Below are positions 39,865-48,754 of a stretch of 62,347 nucleotides of DNA, one piece after another; the first letter of the stretch is position 1, and each line of letters begins with the position of its first letter. The translations under genes and the position numbers were made by a program. Origin of the DNA: an uncultured Acidimicrobiaceae bacterium (GTDB taxonomy: Bacteria; Actinomycetota; Acidimicrobiia; Spongiisociales; UBA5794); contig CAMYKI010000018.1 in the NCBI GenBank assembly GCA_947258985.1, positions 1-62,347 of the forward strand, in the 5' to 3' direction. The notes under the pieces were generated by a model. That model did no database searches, had not been told where the DNA came from, and saw nothing but the letters and a program-made list of their open reading frames with translations.

Positions 39865-40659
39865 TCAGAATTGCCTGTAGTACTTGCGGTTCAGCGACTC
39901 TCCGTCCCGGTAGGGGCGTTCCTCATAGCCCCCCGCCACCAGATCCTGGTGCAGCAGGGCATCACCAGCAGCGGGATACGGCATCCCGGCAAGATGCATC
40001 GCAACTCCACCCGGCCGCACTACCCGTTCGATTTCCACAACTTCGGACCCAAGATTCCAGCCAATTGCGCGGTGAGTGAGTAGAACGTCCGCCGAGCTAG
40101 CCGGAAGCGGGATCGCATCAAGAAACCCATCCACGACAAACACATTCGAAAGGCCGAGATCTCGCGCCTTGTCTCTGACGAATGCACGCAACGTGGCGAC
40201 GGGTTCGACGGCAAAGACGATCTCTGCGGCCGGCGCCACAGCGAACGTCACATGGCCGGTGCCGGCGCCACCGTCGATGACGGTCTTCCCCTCGAGCGGC
40301 TCCGCCTCTACAAGAGCGGTGCGATCCCACAGCCGCTTGGATCCGGCGTCGTACATCGCCGGTGCCCGCTGATAGATGATGAGATCAGCGATCTCCCAAA
40401 GAAGATGATCCGCGGCGTCGGGCAGATCCTGCCGGGAGTGCCGGCCACTCTCGAGAAGCTCGGTAAGGAAGGGTTCCATGGACGGCTGCCTTTTGACGAA
40501 GAAGCGCACCAGCGCGGGATTCGAGAGCAACACAATCGCAAGCTCTTCCCGCGGTGCTCGCTGCGAGAGATCGGCGATTTGGTGAGGCTCGAGAAGGAAG
40601 AGATCGTCGACAACCGGATTCAGATCGGGGAACCGCTTCCGGAGAGCCTCGGCATACAC
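39865..40659 (-). CDS. Class I SAM-dependent methyltransferase
   Basis: This 264-residue protein has a helical N-terminal region (~1-110) followed by a Rossmann methyltransferase domain: VIDGGAGTGHVTFAVAP is the SAM-binding motif I, EPVATLRAFVRD follows, then VVDGFLDAIPLPASSADVLLTHRAIGW and the post-motif VRPGGVAMHL. The GTG start is preceded by AGGA. The substrate is unknown; the added N-terminal region is atypical of small-molecule methyltransferases of this size. The 164 bases upstream, toward sufC2, hold nothing recognised. Confidence 0.82.
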   Translation of the reverse strand: MYAEALRKRFPDLNPVVDDLFLLEPHQIADLSQRAPREELAIVLLSNPALVRFFVKRQPSMEPFLTELLESGRHSRQDLPDAADHLLWEIADLIIYQRAPAMYDAGSKRLWDRTALVEAEPLEGKTVIDGGAGTGHVTFAVAPAAEIVFAVEPVATLRAFVRDKARDLGLSNVFVVDGFLDAIPLPASSADVLLTHRAIGWNLGSEVVEIERVVRPGGVAMHLAGMPYPAAGDALLHQDLVAGGYEERPYRDGESLNRKYYRQF

Positions 40660-40823
40660 TTCAGTCCTCTCTATCCGCCGTGTCGCACGGCCACGTCAGT
40701 TCAGGAATACCTGGGGCTTCTCGAAGCCAGCTACGGTCACGGCCGAGTGGCAGTCCCCTCTCGACAGGGTATTGCGCGCGGGTACCACCAACAAGACCCG
40801 ATTGATCGCTGCGACACCAGGAA

Positions 40824-41585
40824 TCAGACGTCGAAAGGCGTGATTTCGGGCTTGGGTATCGATGCTTCGTTTCCCACGAGGTCGACGTAACCGCTTGCTT
40901 CCAGCTCGGCCGCGATCTCCGGGCCACCGGTGCGAACGACCTCCCCATTGACCATTACATGGATCTTGTCGGGGTTCATGTAGCGGAGGATCCGGCTGTA
41001 GTGCGTGATGATCAGCACTCCGAGGTCATCGCTGCGCAGCTCCTCGACGAGGTGGGCAACTTCCCTCACCGCATCGATATCGAGCCCGGAGTCGATCTCA
41101 TCGAGGATGGCAACCTTGGGGCTTGCCACCGCCATCTGGAACATCTCCGAGCGCTTCTTCTCGCCTCCAGAAAGACCACCGTTGACGGACCTCTCCCGGA
41201 AACGATGCATGTCGAGAGTGTCGGCGGCAGCTTCCACTCTTTCCGCATAAGCCGGGTCTTGCCGGACCTCGCCCATCTCGCGGAGAAGGTCATTGAGCGA
41301 CACCCCGGCAACCTCAACCGGGTATTGAAAGGCCTCGAACAGCCCGGCGCGGGCTCGTTCGTCGACCGCAAGACCCATCACTTCAGTGCCGTCGACCAAC
41401 GCCGAGCCCGAAGACTCGTACTCGTCTTTTCCCATCAGAACGTGGCACAGCGTCGACTTCCCTGATCCGTTCGGACCCATGAGCACGTGGACTTCACCGA
41501 ACGGGACCTCGATATCGACACCCTTCAGAATTTCGAGATCGCCGTAGCGGGCTCGGACTCCGGACACCTGCAGTGCAACTGACAT
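40824..41585 (-). CDS. sufC: Fe-S cluster assembly ATPase SufC (copy 2)
   Basis: This 253-residue SufC-type ATPase has Walker A GPNGSGKSTLCHVLMG, a Q-loop FEAFQYPVEVAG, the signature LSGGEKKRSEMFQM, Walker B AILDEIDSGLDIDAV and the switch His in IITHYSRILRYM. It lies in a minus-strand operon sufD-Rieske-sufC2 with TGATG overlaps on both junctions; the start is the ATG at 41585. Beside sufD it has the expected scaffold-partner context. The signature and Q-loop residues differ from copy 1. Confidence 0.93.
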   Translation of the reverse strand: MSVALQVSGVRARYGDLEILKGVDIEVPFGEVHVLMGPNGSGKSTLCHVLMGKDEYESSGSALVDGTEVMGLAVDERARAGLFEAFQYPVEVAGVSLNDLLREMGEVRQDPAYAERVEAAADTLDMHRFRERSVNGGLSGGEKKRSEMFQMAVASPKVAILDEIDSGLDIDAVREVAHLVEELRSDDLGVLIITHYSRILRYMNPDKIHVMVNGEVVRTGGPEIAAELEASGYVDLVGNEASIPKPEITPFDV

Positions 41586-41902
41586 CACGACTCCTCTTCG
41601 ATCTTCAAGTAGACGGTGCCGTCATCGACCTCGACGTCGTACGTGGCAACCGCCTCAGTTGCGGGCAGCGTCAGGGCCTTGCCGGTAGCCAGCGAAAAGG
41701 CGGCGCCATGTCGGGGGCACTCGACCTCGTCATCAAATGTTTCGCCCTCAGCCAGGGACGCCTCGGCGTGGCTGCACCTGTCCCCGAGCGCATAGATGGA
41801 TTCTCCGACCTTGAACACCGCGACACGGTGCTCGCCGACCTCGACTCGCAAGCCGGAACCCTCGGGGAAATCGGCAACCGGGGCAATTTCTATGCGAGCC
41901 AT
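41585..41902 (-). CDS. Rieske-type [2Fe-2S] ferredoxin
   Basis: This 105-residue small Rieske protein has the cluster motifs C-S-H (GDRCSHAEASL) and C-P-R-H-G-A (VECPRHGAAFSL) at the right spacing for two Cys and two His ligands. It is a soluble ferredoxin of the dioxygenase-component type. Sitting between sufD and sufC2, it is likely an electron carrier for cluster assembly; such placement is common in actinobacteria. The start at 41902 overlaps the sufD stop; a longer frame starts at 41950 but lies inside sufD. Confidence 0.92.
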   Translation of the reverse strand: MARIEIAPVADFPEGSGLRVEVGEHRVAVFKVGESIYALGDRCSHAEASLAEGETFDDEVECPRHGAAFSLATGKALTLPATEAVATYDVEVDDGTVYLKIEEES

Positions 41903-43188
41903 CAGACCGTCCCTGCTTCCTGGGCGGCCCGGTACTTGGCATCGATCCACGAAGTCACTACGTCTGCAATTGCCGGTTCCGGGAACTTGGCGAGGGCCTC
42001 ATTGAAGAAGCCGTGCACCAGCAACCTATCGGAACGGGGCCCGTCCAATCCGCGGCTCATCAGGTAATAGCGCTGCTCCTCGTCGAGCGGCCCCATCGTG
42101 GATCCATGGCCACAACGCACATCGTTGGCGAGGATCTCCAAGTTGGGCACCGATTGCGCTGCAGCGCCATCCGAGAGGATCAGGTTGCGGTTGGTCTGAT
42201 AGGCGTTTGTCTTCTGCGCCTCTTCATCGATGCGGATCATCCCGGTGAAAATCGAAAGCGATTCACCCTGGACTGCGCCCTTGAGGAACATGTCGCTGTC
42301 GGTGTTGAGACCCTGGTGATGCATTGTGTACCGGTAGTCGAGCGTTTGGCTCTCGTCACCGAAGTAGGCGCCGACCACGTTGGCATTGGAGCCGTTGCCT
42401 TCGAGATCGATCTGCAACTGCAGTCGAGACAAAGCCCCGCCGAGTCCTGCCTCGCCGATATGGACGGATCCGTCGCGCCCGACGACAGCCCGAAGATGCG
42501 ATACCGATGTCGTACCTACCCCCCAGTGCTGCACCACCGTGACCTTGAGCTGCGAGTTGTCGCCGACCGCCAACTCGAGGTTCGGCACAACGAGTGCATT
42601 CAATTCGTCATCGGATCGATATCGAATAACAACAGAAGCCTGGCTGGATTCACCGGTTGCCAGCGTGATCAGAGGGAAAGAAACTGCTCCATCCGTAGCG
42701 GCCTGAATATCAACAAAAAACGGCCTCTCGATGGCGGTACCGGGGGGTACGACAAGCACCGCACCGTCGCTACCAAAAGCAGTGTGGGCCGCGGCGAACT
42801 TGTTCATATCTGCCGGAGTTCCTTTGGCCACATGAGGCTCGAGGATGGCAGGGTTGTCGGCGAGCAGGGTTCGAAGCGAGCCGAACACCGCATCGGTATC
42901 GCCGGTGTTCACGGAAACGGCATGGCCATCCACCAGCAACATCGACCCCGCGATGTCGGGAAGTGCCGCGGCGATTCCGTTGTCGATCTCGTGTGCTTCA
43001 CCGGGTTCGTCGACGAGACCGAAGTCGCCCAACACAAAGTCGAAATCGACGTATCTCCACACTTCTTCTCGATCTGACGGCATGTCGAGCTTGTCGTAGT
43101 AGTCGAGGGCTACCTTGCGCCGGGCTGCAAGCCAGTCGGGGTCGACTGCACCCGCGGCTGCAGAGGCCTGAACATCTAGGGTCTTCAC
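41902..43188 (-). CDS. sufD: Fe-S cluster assembly protein SufD
   Basis: This 428-residue scaffold partner of SufB and SufC has the beta-helix repeats of the SufB/SufD family and a C-terminal helical domain. Key parts: REEVWRYVDFDFVLGDF at the N-terminus, VVPPGTAIERPFFVDIQA, the central SQASVVIRYRSDDE, then CGHGSTMGPLDEEQRYYLMSRGLD and the C-terminal LLVHGFFNEALAKFP. Catalytic-region His and Cys are preserved in RCGHGSTMG. The GTG start is preceded by AGGAGAAAGA. sufB is 10 kb away. Confidence 0.93.
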   Translation of the reverse strand: MKTLDVQASAAAGAVDPDWLAARRKVALDYYDKLDMPSDREEVWRYVDFDFVLGDFGLVDEPGEAHEIDNGIAAALPDIAGSMLLVDGHAVSVNTGDTDAVFGSLRTLLADNPAILEPHVAKGTPADMNKFAAAHTAFGSDGAVLVVPPGTAIERPFFVDIQAATDGAVSFPLITLATGESSQASVVIRYRSDDELNALVVPNLELAVGDNSQLKVTVVQHWGVGTTSVSHLRAVVGRDGSVHIGEAGLGGALSRLQLQIDLEGNGSNANVVGAYFGDESQTLDYRYTMHHQGLNTDSDMFLKGAVQGESLSIFTGMIRIDEEAQKTNAYQTNRNLILSDGAAAQSVPNLEILANDVRCGHGSTMGPLDEEQRYYLMSRGLDGPRSDRLLVHGFFNEALAKFPEPAIADVVTSWIDAKYRAAQEAGTV

Positions 43189-43256
43189 TCTTTCTCCTGT
43201 TATGAGCAGAGTGAGGTTACCCGGGTTGGGACGCCGTTGAGACGAGTGTTCGGGAA

Positions 43257-43769
43257 CTAGCTCAGTTCCTCACACGCCAGATCGACGCCGCCCACGCCCC
43301 CGTCGTCTGCCAAACCCTGCAGAGCGTTGCAGGCGTCCACCACAGCGGCCTCGGCGGCGTTGCTCGGCTTGATGCCGTAGTCCGGGTGCAACGCCAGCGA
43401 CACCACGTCGGCACTCGACTCGAGGTTGAACGATTCGGCAGCGATCGCTGCGCTCAGCTCGGCAAAGTGTGATAATCCCTCGACGAACTGGTTGTGCGGT
43501 GTCGCATAGTCATCCGGCGGCGCTATCGCCGACAAGTCACCCAGTGCACTGTCAAGGGCCGCAGACCGCGCCGCAAAGAAGACCCTGAGGTCCTCGGGAC
43601 TGCTCTCGGGACCAACGCCTCCCACGTCGGAGACGTGCATGGCATAGGTCTCGTTCACAGCTCCCATTGCTGCGAAATAGTCACCTGCCGCGTCCGTTGC
43701 GCAGGCAGACACCGTCAGGGCGAGCGCGACAGTCAGCAGCCCGCCGGAGCGCAGGCGCGATCCCCACAT
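43257..43769 (-). CDS. Lipoprotein of unknown function
   Basis: This 170-residue exported protein has a lipoprotein signal (lipobox TVSAC) and a helical domain of about 140 residues. It includes AAMGAVNETYAMHVSDV, SPEDLRVFFAARSAALDSALGDLSAIAPPDDYATPHNQFVEGLSHFAEL, the style of actinobacterial four-helix secreted proteins. The start was set at 43769 because GGAGGGAG precedes it; earlier starts would make the signal peptide too long. Function unknown. Confidence 0.75.
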   Translation of the reverse strand: MWGSRLRSGGLLTVALALTVSACATDAAGDYFAAMGAVNETYAMHVSDVGGVGPESSPEDLRVFFAARSAALDSALGDLSAIAPPDDYATPHNQFVEGLSHFAELSAAIAAESFNLESSADVVSLALHPDYGIKPSNAAEAAVVDACNALQGLADDGGVGGVDLACEELS

Positions 43770-43895
43770 CTCGACTCCCTCCATACATCGGACCACCACC
43801 GTAGTTTCACTCCTCGGCGTGAAGCCGGAGACTGACGTGTTCCCGACACTCGACGGCATCCTGCCGATGCACCGCACCCATTAGGGTGCAGCCTC

Positions 43896-44906
43896 GTGAA
43901 GGCAATTGTTCAGCACAAGTACGGCTCCCCGGATGTCCTCGAGTTGACCGACATGGCTACGCCCTCGATCGCCGCCGACGAGGTCCTGGTCCGCGTGCGC
44001 GCGGCGTCGGTACACGCCGACGTGTGGCATGTGATTGCCGGACGGCCGTTCGTGCTTCGGTTGATGGGCGCCGGATTGCTGCGACCGAAGAGTCCGATTC
44101 CCGGCACCGATCTTGCTGGGACAATCGAGGCTGTAGGCGGGGAAGTGGGGAGCCTGCGACCGGGAGATGAGGTCTTCGGCGAGGTCGTTCGCGGCCACCA
44201 GTGGAAGAACGGCGCCGCTTTTGCCGAGTATGCCTCCGTTCCCGCCAAAGCGCTTGCCCTGAAACCAGCGACAGTGAGCTTCGAGGAAGCGGCGGCTGTG
44301 CCCACGTCGGCGCTAATTGCGCTGAGCAACATTCGCGAAGTCGGCGGTGTTGTCGAAGGAGACCGGGTGCTCGTTAACGGCGCCGGGGGCGGTGTCGGTG
44401 TATTCGCCATGCAGATCGCCGCCGCTCTCGGAGGTCACGTGACGGGTGTCGATAGCGCTGCCAAGCTCGACACGATGCGGTTGGCGGGCGCCGACGAGGT
44501 CATCGACTACAAGAAACGGGACTTCACAACGAGTGCGGAGCCCTACGACCTCATTATCGACATCCCGGGAAATCGCTCCTTCGCCGACCTCAAACGCGCC
44601 CTCGTGGAGGACGGACGGTACATCCTCATCGGGCATGATCACTATGGCGATACTGGCAGCAGATGGATAGGCACCACCATCCCGCGCATGTTGAAGTTGG
44701 AGGCGACTGCGCCGTTTGGCCGGAGGAAACGGCGAGATAAAGCCGACGAAGCTGATCCCGATCCGATGGAAACCATACGCCAGATGCTCGAGTCAGGGCA
44801 GCTGCGTCCCGTCATTGATCGAACCTTTCAGCTGGAGCAAACCGCCGAGGCCCTTCGTTACCTAATGGCCGGTGTGGCCAGAGGAAAAATCGTTGTCACG
44901 ATGTGA
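43896..44906 (+). CDS. Zinc-independent quinone-oxidoreductase-like dehydrogenase (MDR family)
   Basis: This 336-residue NAD(P)H-dependent oxidoreductase has the MDR start MKAIVQHKYGSPDVLELTDM, PGTDLAGTIEAVGGEV, GDEVFGEV, the Rossmann motif VNGAGGGVGVFAMQIAAALGGHVTGVDSAAK and the C-terminal PVIDRTFQLEQTAEALRYL. It lacks the catalytic-zinc Cys pattern, so it is of the quinone oxidoreductase/enoyl reductase type. The GTG start follows TAGGGT by 8 nt, nearly leaderless. A strong hairpin follows its stop. Confidence 0.9.
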   Translation: MKAIVQHKYGSPDVLELTDMATPSIAADEVLVRVRAASVHADVWHVIAGRPFVLRLMGAGLLRPKSPIPGTDLAGTIEAVGGEVGSLRPGDEVFGEVVRGHQWKNGAAFAEYASVPAKALALKPATVSFEEAAAVPTSALIALSNIREVGGVVEGDRVLVNGAGGGVGVFAMQIAAALGGHVTGVDSAAKLDTMRLAGADEVIDYKKRDFTTSAEPYDLIIDIPGNRSFADLKRALVEDGRYILIGHDHYGDTGSRWIGTTIPRMLKLEATAPFGRRKRRDKADEADPDPMETIRQMLESGQLRPVIDRTFQLEQTAEALRYLMAGVARGKIVVTM

Positions 44907-44907
44907 A

Positions 44908-44926
44908 GGCCCGCTGCGAGCGGGCC
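44908..44926 (+). terminator. Terminator hairpin after the MDR gene
   Basis: GGCCCGCT-GCG-AGCGGGCC begins two bases after the MDR stop codon. The stem is 8 bp of GC-rich pairs. No T-run follows, so it is a moderate terminator candidate. Confidence 0.55.
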
Positions 44927-45077
44927 GTTGCATCTCGACCCAGCCGTCAACCCCGAGCCGCCCCCGTCGCCGGACTGACCTCCGGATGTCGGCGTTCGAA
45001 GCGGAGAACACATTCATGCTGGTCTCCAGTGGGTGCAAGGGTGCTCCCGCCTTGACCTTCCGAGTGCCCCGGTTCGG

Positions 45078-46127
45078 TCAGCCGGGCTGGAGTATCGAGG
45101 CGGCTAGGTGTGCCGATCGACGCAGCAGACTCGTGCGTCCATCGTTGGCTACGACCATGGCCGCTCGATCGGAGCCGGCGTCGATGAGGGCAGTGGCTGC
45201 CCAAAGTGTGTTGGAACCCTGCATGCCGTGCGAGATTCCGTCGAGGCCGCCCGCCGGCGCCCATCCCATCGCCATGCCTCTGCCCTTGCCCGGAGGGACG
45301 GCGAGGAGGCGCTCAATGGTTCCCGCCTCCAGCATTCCGTGGCCTTGGTTCAGGAACAGGTGTTGGAACTTGGCCCAGTCGGCGAGTGCGAGGTGCAGCC
45401 GACCCGCCGGCGTCATCACGGCTGGGTTGTCGCTCCGGGCCAGTCCGGGTTGGGCCGGGGATCCCCGACCGGTGGTGAGGGCGCCAATCTGAAGCTTCGG
45501 TTGGTGTCCCCAGACATCGGGCGGCGGGCCAAACCCCGCCGACCTGATCCCCAAGGGTTCGAGCAGAATCACCTGGAGGGCTTCCTCAAACGGCATGCCA
45601 CCGATCCGGTCGATGGCAGCGCCAACAACGATGTAGCCGAGGTTTGAGTAGCGAAAAGTTCCCCGAGAACGAGGTGGGCGAGACAGAGCCGACAAGACGG
45701 CACGCGTGCGCTGATCGGTCACGGGGCTGGTGTCTTCCCAGGCGTTGAGCATCTCAGTTCGGCTGAGGTTGGCTTTCATGCCCGACCGACAGAGCAGAAC
45801 CTCATCGATGGTGGGACCCAGCCAACCGGGGTCCGTGCGGTCGGCCAGATCGGGGAAAAAACCTCCGATGGGGACGCCCCATTCCGTATCTCCCCGTTCG
45901 ACCAGCCGTGCGTACAGAGCCGCCGTCATGGCCTTTGCGCACGAGCCGATATGCCATTGGTCGCCGATCTCGACTGGCTCCGACCCGCCGCGTCGCCGGG
46001 TACCGACAACCGCCGCGTCGAGAGCACCGCTGCTCGCGACGACGGCCGCCCCAACTCCCGGCACGGCAAACCGGTCTCGGAAATCCACGAGCAGTCGATG
46101 CAAGTGCTCCTTGCTCACACCACTCAT
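45078..46127 (-). CDS. Serine hydrolase, beta-lactamase class C-like
   Basis: This 349-residue protein has the S-x-x-K tetrad (GSCAKAMTAAL) with the nucleophile Ser, the Y-S-N triad (FRYSNLGYIVVG) and a C-terminal region ending in a HGMQGSNT motif that would match the third, H/K-x-G-type element. It belongs to the class C beta-lactamase/esterase/D-aminopeptidase fold. No signal peptide is visible, so it is probably cytoplasmic, unlike most beta-lactamases. It starts 58 bp after the HTH regulator and may be in its operon. Confidence 0.87.
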   Translation of the reverse strand: MSGVSKEHLHRLLVDFRDRFAVPGVGAAVVASSGALDAAVVGTRRRGGSEPVEIGDQWHIGSCAKAMTAALYARLVERGDTEWGVPIGGFFPDLADRTDPGWLGPTIDEVLLCRSGMKANLSRTEMLNAWEDTSPVTDQRTRAVLSALSRPPRSRGTFRYSNLGYIVVGAAIDRIGGMPFEEALQVILLEPLGIRSAGFGPPPDVWGHQPKLQIGALTTGRGSPAQPGLARSDNPAVMTPAGRLHLALADWAKFQHLFLNQGHGMLEAGTIERLLAVPPGKGRGMAMGWAPAGGLDGISHGMQGSNTLWAATALIDAGSDRAAMVVANDGRTSLLRRSAHLAASILQPG

Positions 46128-46185
46128 ATGAGCTGCCCCAACCTCGAGGAATCGGACAACGCCGGCAGCCTGAGGTACGACGCGA

Positions 46186-46482
46186 TCAGTCCTTGTCCCG
46201 GGTGAAACGCAGCTCGATCACCGCCCCGCGGCGCCGTTCCGACCGCTTGGTAGCGAATCGTTTGTGCACTGCTTGCTTCGACACCCCCAGCCGCCGGGCG
46301 ATATCCGACCACGACGCTCCCGAAACCCGGGCGTCGGCGATGCGAGCAGCGGCATAGTCGTCGATAAACGCCTCCAGGATCGGAATGTCCTCGACCAGAT
46401 CCAATGGAGCGCTGTCGGCGCTCAGCTGGTGGAGCACCCGGTGAAGTGCCTCTCTGATCTTCGGCTCTCGGTTCTCGTTCAT
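46186..46482 (-). CDS. Small helix-turn-helix regulator
   Basis: This 98-residue DNA-binding protein is helical at residues 1-50. The HTH is GASWSDIARRLGVSKQAVHKRF (about 53-75), followed by a basic C-terminus (ATKRSERRRG). Its start is the ATG at 46482 with GGTGAT upstream. Two perfect palindromes in its promoter region are likely its own operators, suggesting autoregulation. It may control the serine hydrolase downstream and the divergent acetyltransferase. Confidence 0.8.
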   Translation of the reverse strand: MNENREPKIREALHRVLHQLSADSAPLDLVEDIPILEAFIDDYAAARIADARVSGASWSDIARRLGVSKQAVHKRFATKRSERRRGAVIELRFTRDKD

Positions 46483-46510
46483 CGTCAATCACCCTATCCA
46501 CGACCATATG

Positions 46511-46554
46511 GTCAACCTATAGTTGACGATTGGTATTGTCAACCCTAAGTTGAC
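46511..46554. promoter_or_regulatory. Twin operators within face-to-face divergent promoters
   Basis: GTCAAC-N5-GTTGAC occurs twice, at 46511-46527 and 46538-46554, with centres 27 bp apart. The leftward promoter is TTGACA (46537-46542), a 17-bp spacer and TAGGTT (46514-46519). The rightward one is TTGACG (46523-46528), a 17-bp spacer and TAAGTT (46546-46551). Each palindrome overlaps one promoter's -35 and the other's -10. Occupancy would therefore block both. Confidence 0.75.
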
Positions 46555-46617
46555 CGACGCCATCCTCCGGACAAATCCTTCCAGACGAGGCTGCTGTCAA
46601 GCGAGTCGTGCAGACGG

Positions 46618-46633
46618 GAAGGGGAGCCCCTTC
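46618..46633. promoter_or_regulatory. Hairpin in the acetyltransferase leader
   Basis: GAAGGGG-AG-CCCCTTC can fold in the predicted 5' leader of the acetyltransferase mRNA, about 40 bases before its first ATG. It could be an attenuator or a chance palindrome. Confidence 0.3.
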
Positions 46634-46673
46634 TCTTGGGTGGCCGTGAGATTCGATTGAACTCGGCGACTCG

Positions 46674-47255
46674 ATGCAAGGCACCTGGAATACTGGCCGG
46701 ATGCACGAAGGTAAGCCGATACCAATTTGCCGTTTTCGAACAACCAGAATGGATGTCGCCGATTGGCACAACTCACCCCTGCCGGCGGGGAACACCCTGC
46801 CGGACGTTGTCGCCACGCTGCTGACCGCAACGACCACGCGCGCACTCCCGTCGCCATGGCGGGGCGATTACGACCGTGCCCGGGCAGCTGCCTGGATTCG
46901 TGAACGAGATGAGGAGTCGACGGTATCGATCGCGACGGATCGGGAGACCGGCATCCCGGTCGGGCTCATCATCCTGTTCACAGCCCCAGCGGACGACGGC
47001 TCAGGGCGTGTCGACATTCGGCTCGGCTACCTCCTCGGTGAGTCGGTCTGGGGGCAAGGACTCGCCACCGAATTGGTTGCGGGCTTCGTCGAGTGGTGCC
47101 GGTCGGTGCCCCGGGTCCGGTCGGTTGCCGGAGGCGTCGAGCAAGACAACATTGCGTCGGCTCGCGCCCTTGCCAAGAACGGATTTGTACCCGTTGGACC
47201 ACCAATCGACGGCGACCAGCTCTACGAGCTCGATCTGTCCACCAATCCTGCGTAG
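46674..47255 (+). CDS. GNAT-family N-acetyltransferase
   Basis: This 193-residue acetyltransferase resembles the RimJ/RimL group. The acetyl-CoA loop region is LGYLLGESVWGQGLATELVAGFVEW, followed by VAGGVEQDNIASARALAKNGF, both typical. It may start later, at the ATG at 46701, because the first nine residues (MQGTWNTGR) do not look like protein; neither start has a strong ribosome-binding site. It is divergently transcribed from the HTH regulator through the shared operator region. Confidence 0.85.
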   Translation: MQGTWNTGRMHEGKPIPICRFRTTRMDVADWHNSPLPAGNTLPDVVATLLTATTTRALPSPWRGDYDRARAAAWIRERDEESTVSIATDRETGIPVGLIILFTAPADDGSGRVDIRLGYLLGESVWGQGLATELVAGFVEWCRSVPRVRSVAGGVEQDNIASARALAKNGFVPVGPPIDGDQLYELDLSTNPA

Positions 47256-47315
47256 GCGCCGTCACACCGACGGGCGTGTCCCTCGTTGAAGCACTGCCCG
47301 GACCGGACGCGGCTC

Positions 47316-48191
47316 TCAGATCTCGGATAGCTGGGGAATCGCCGACGTCGCGAGCGACTCGGTAATCGCCAACGGGTCGGGGCGGGTGGGCATCACCATC
47401 ACACCTTCGATTCCGGCTGCAGCAAAGCCGCGCATCTCCTCGACGAAGCCGTCGAGGTCTCCGGCCATGACGGCCATCCCCATGTAGAGCATGGTCTTGC
47501 GAATGGCCTCATAGTCGGTGCCTTCGTTCTCGCAATGACGTCGCAGTACGTCGAGTTTGTGGACGGCCTCTTCGGGCGTCGAGACGAAGAGGTTGCATGC
47601 CTGTGCGTACTTGGCAACGAGGCGCAGGGTCTTCTTCTCTCCACTGCCACCGATCATGATCGGCGGGTGCGGCCGGCTGATGGGCTGTGGGGAGTTCAGG
47701 GTCTCGGCAAGCTGGTAGTGCTCCCCGGTGTAGCCACCGTTGTCTTCGCTCCACATCTGGAGGCAGACCTGCAACGTCTCCTCCAGCCGCTCGAAACGCT
47801 CGGAGGTAGGCGGGTAGGGGACACCGAGCCCGACGTGCTCGCGCTCGTACCAGGCGGCGCCGATGCCCAGCTCTCCCCGGCCGCCCGAAAGCACATCGAC
47901 CGTAGTGACGGTCTTGGCCAACAAGCCGGGATGCCGGTAGGTCACGCCGGTAACGAGGAGACCCAGCCGAACCCGTTCGGTAACCGCAGCGAGGTATCCG
48001 AGCGTCGTATAGCCCTCGAGCATCGGCTCGGCGGCATCAAAGAAGTGATCCATTTGAAAGAAGTGATCCATCACCGAGAGGGACGCATAGCCACCCTCGT
48101 CAGCTGCGACAGCAACCTTCGCGAGAGTGTCGGCCGTGCTCGCGGGGGAGTCGGGCCAGGTGAAGTTGGCGATGTGAAGTCCAAGGTCCAT
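47316..48191 (-). CDS. LLM-class F420-dependent oxidoreductase (3)
   Basis: This 291-residue luciferase-like enzyme shows MDLGLHIANFTWPDSPASTADTLAKVAVAADEGGYASLSVMDHFF, LGLLVTGVTYRHPGLLAKTVTTVDVLSGGRGELGIGAAWYEREH and PIMIGGSGEKKTL. The segment MDHFFQMDHFFD is a short tandem duplication of six residues, visible as a repeat in the DNA too. It is possibly recent and would lengthen a loop near the active site. The start at 48191 is set by the family N-terminus; the longer frame adds 57 non-conserved residues. Confidence 0.88.
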   Translation of the reverse strand: MDLGLHIANFTWPDSPASTADTLAKVAVAADEGGYASLSVMDHFFQMDHFFDAAEPMLEGYTTLGYLAAVTERVRLGLLVTGVTYRHPGLLAKTVTTVDVLSGGRGELGIGAAWYEREHVGLGVPYPPTSERFERLEETLQVCLQMWSEDNGGYTGEHYQLAETLNSPQPISRPHPPIMIGGSGEKKTLRLVAKYAQACNLFVSTPEEAVHKLDVLRRHCENEGTDYEAIRKTMLYMGMAVMAGDLDGFVEEMRGFAAAGIEGVMVMPTRPDPLAITESLATSAIPQLSEI

Positions 48192-48754
48192 TGGGGAGCG
48201 AGTCCTTTCGAGGGGGTCGCACCATAGGCTCGTGGATCGGCGCAGTAGCCGACCGCAGCAAGAATCGGCAACGCCAACTGTCGATCGGGACCGCACCCAA
48301 CCCGCCCATATCGGCGCATCGGAGAGCGGTTGCGCCCCAGAACCCGCAACGCCACTGTGCAACCTTCCGCGATCGGGTTCGCCACTGAGGCGGCCGCGTA
48401 GCGAGATTACGCCCGCTCACGATTGGCCGCGTCTGAGCAGGTTGGTGGGGGCGGGTTCTCGCCGCGGCTCGGGATGCTACGAGTCGCGCCGTATGCCATT
48501 GCGATGTCCACCATCTGCGCCCCGCCCGACCCAACCCCCTGGAACGAACGCCAGATCACCGATACAGAGGATCAGGCACCGCTATGTCGCTATCACCACA
48601 TCACCAACAAGATGGACATACCCTCCCCCCACCCCACCACAGCCCGGGCGGTGGAGCCATGACCGAACGTCGGCTATTGGTTTCTCATAGCAACCAGGTG
48701 CACATAGCCTGGCGGCTTCGCAATCGATACATATCGGGCAGGGCCAGGAATCCC
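48192..48754. other. Gene-free stretch of 563 bases
   Basis: This lies between two divergent genes. No convincing gene is seen. A frame at 48423-48662 contains APLCRYHHITNKMD, which faintly recalls the Cys/His end of an HNH nuclease and could be a decayed relic; evidence is too thin to call. No strong promoter pair was identified. Confidence 0.4.

Noticed and set aside
46124..46507. 127-residue frame overlapping the HTH gene as a real protein
   Set aside because: Arg/Pro/Ser-rich shadow composition; the overlapping frame has an unmistakable HTH. Kept only as a possible upstream frame.
48423..48662. HNH endonuclease remnant
   Set aside because: Only a CRYHH-like stretch is seen; the catalytic His-Asn-His arrangement is not present.
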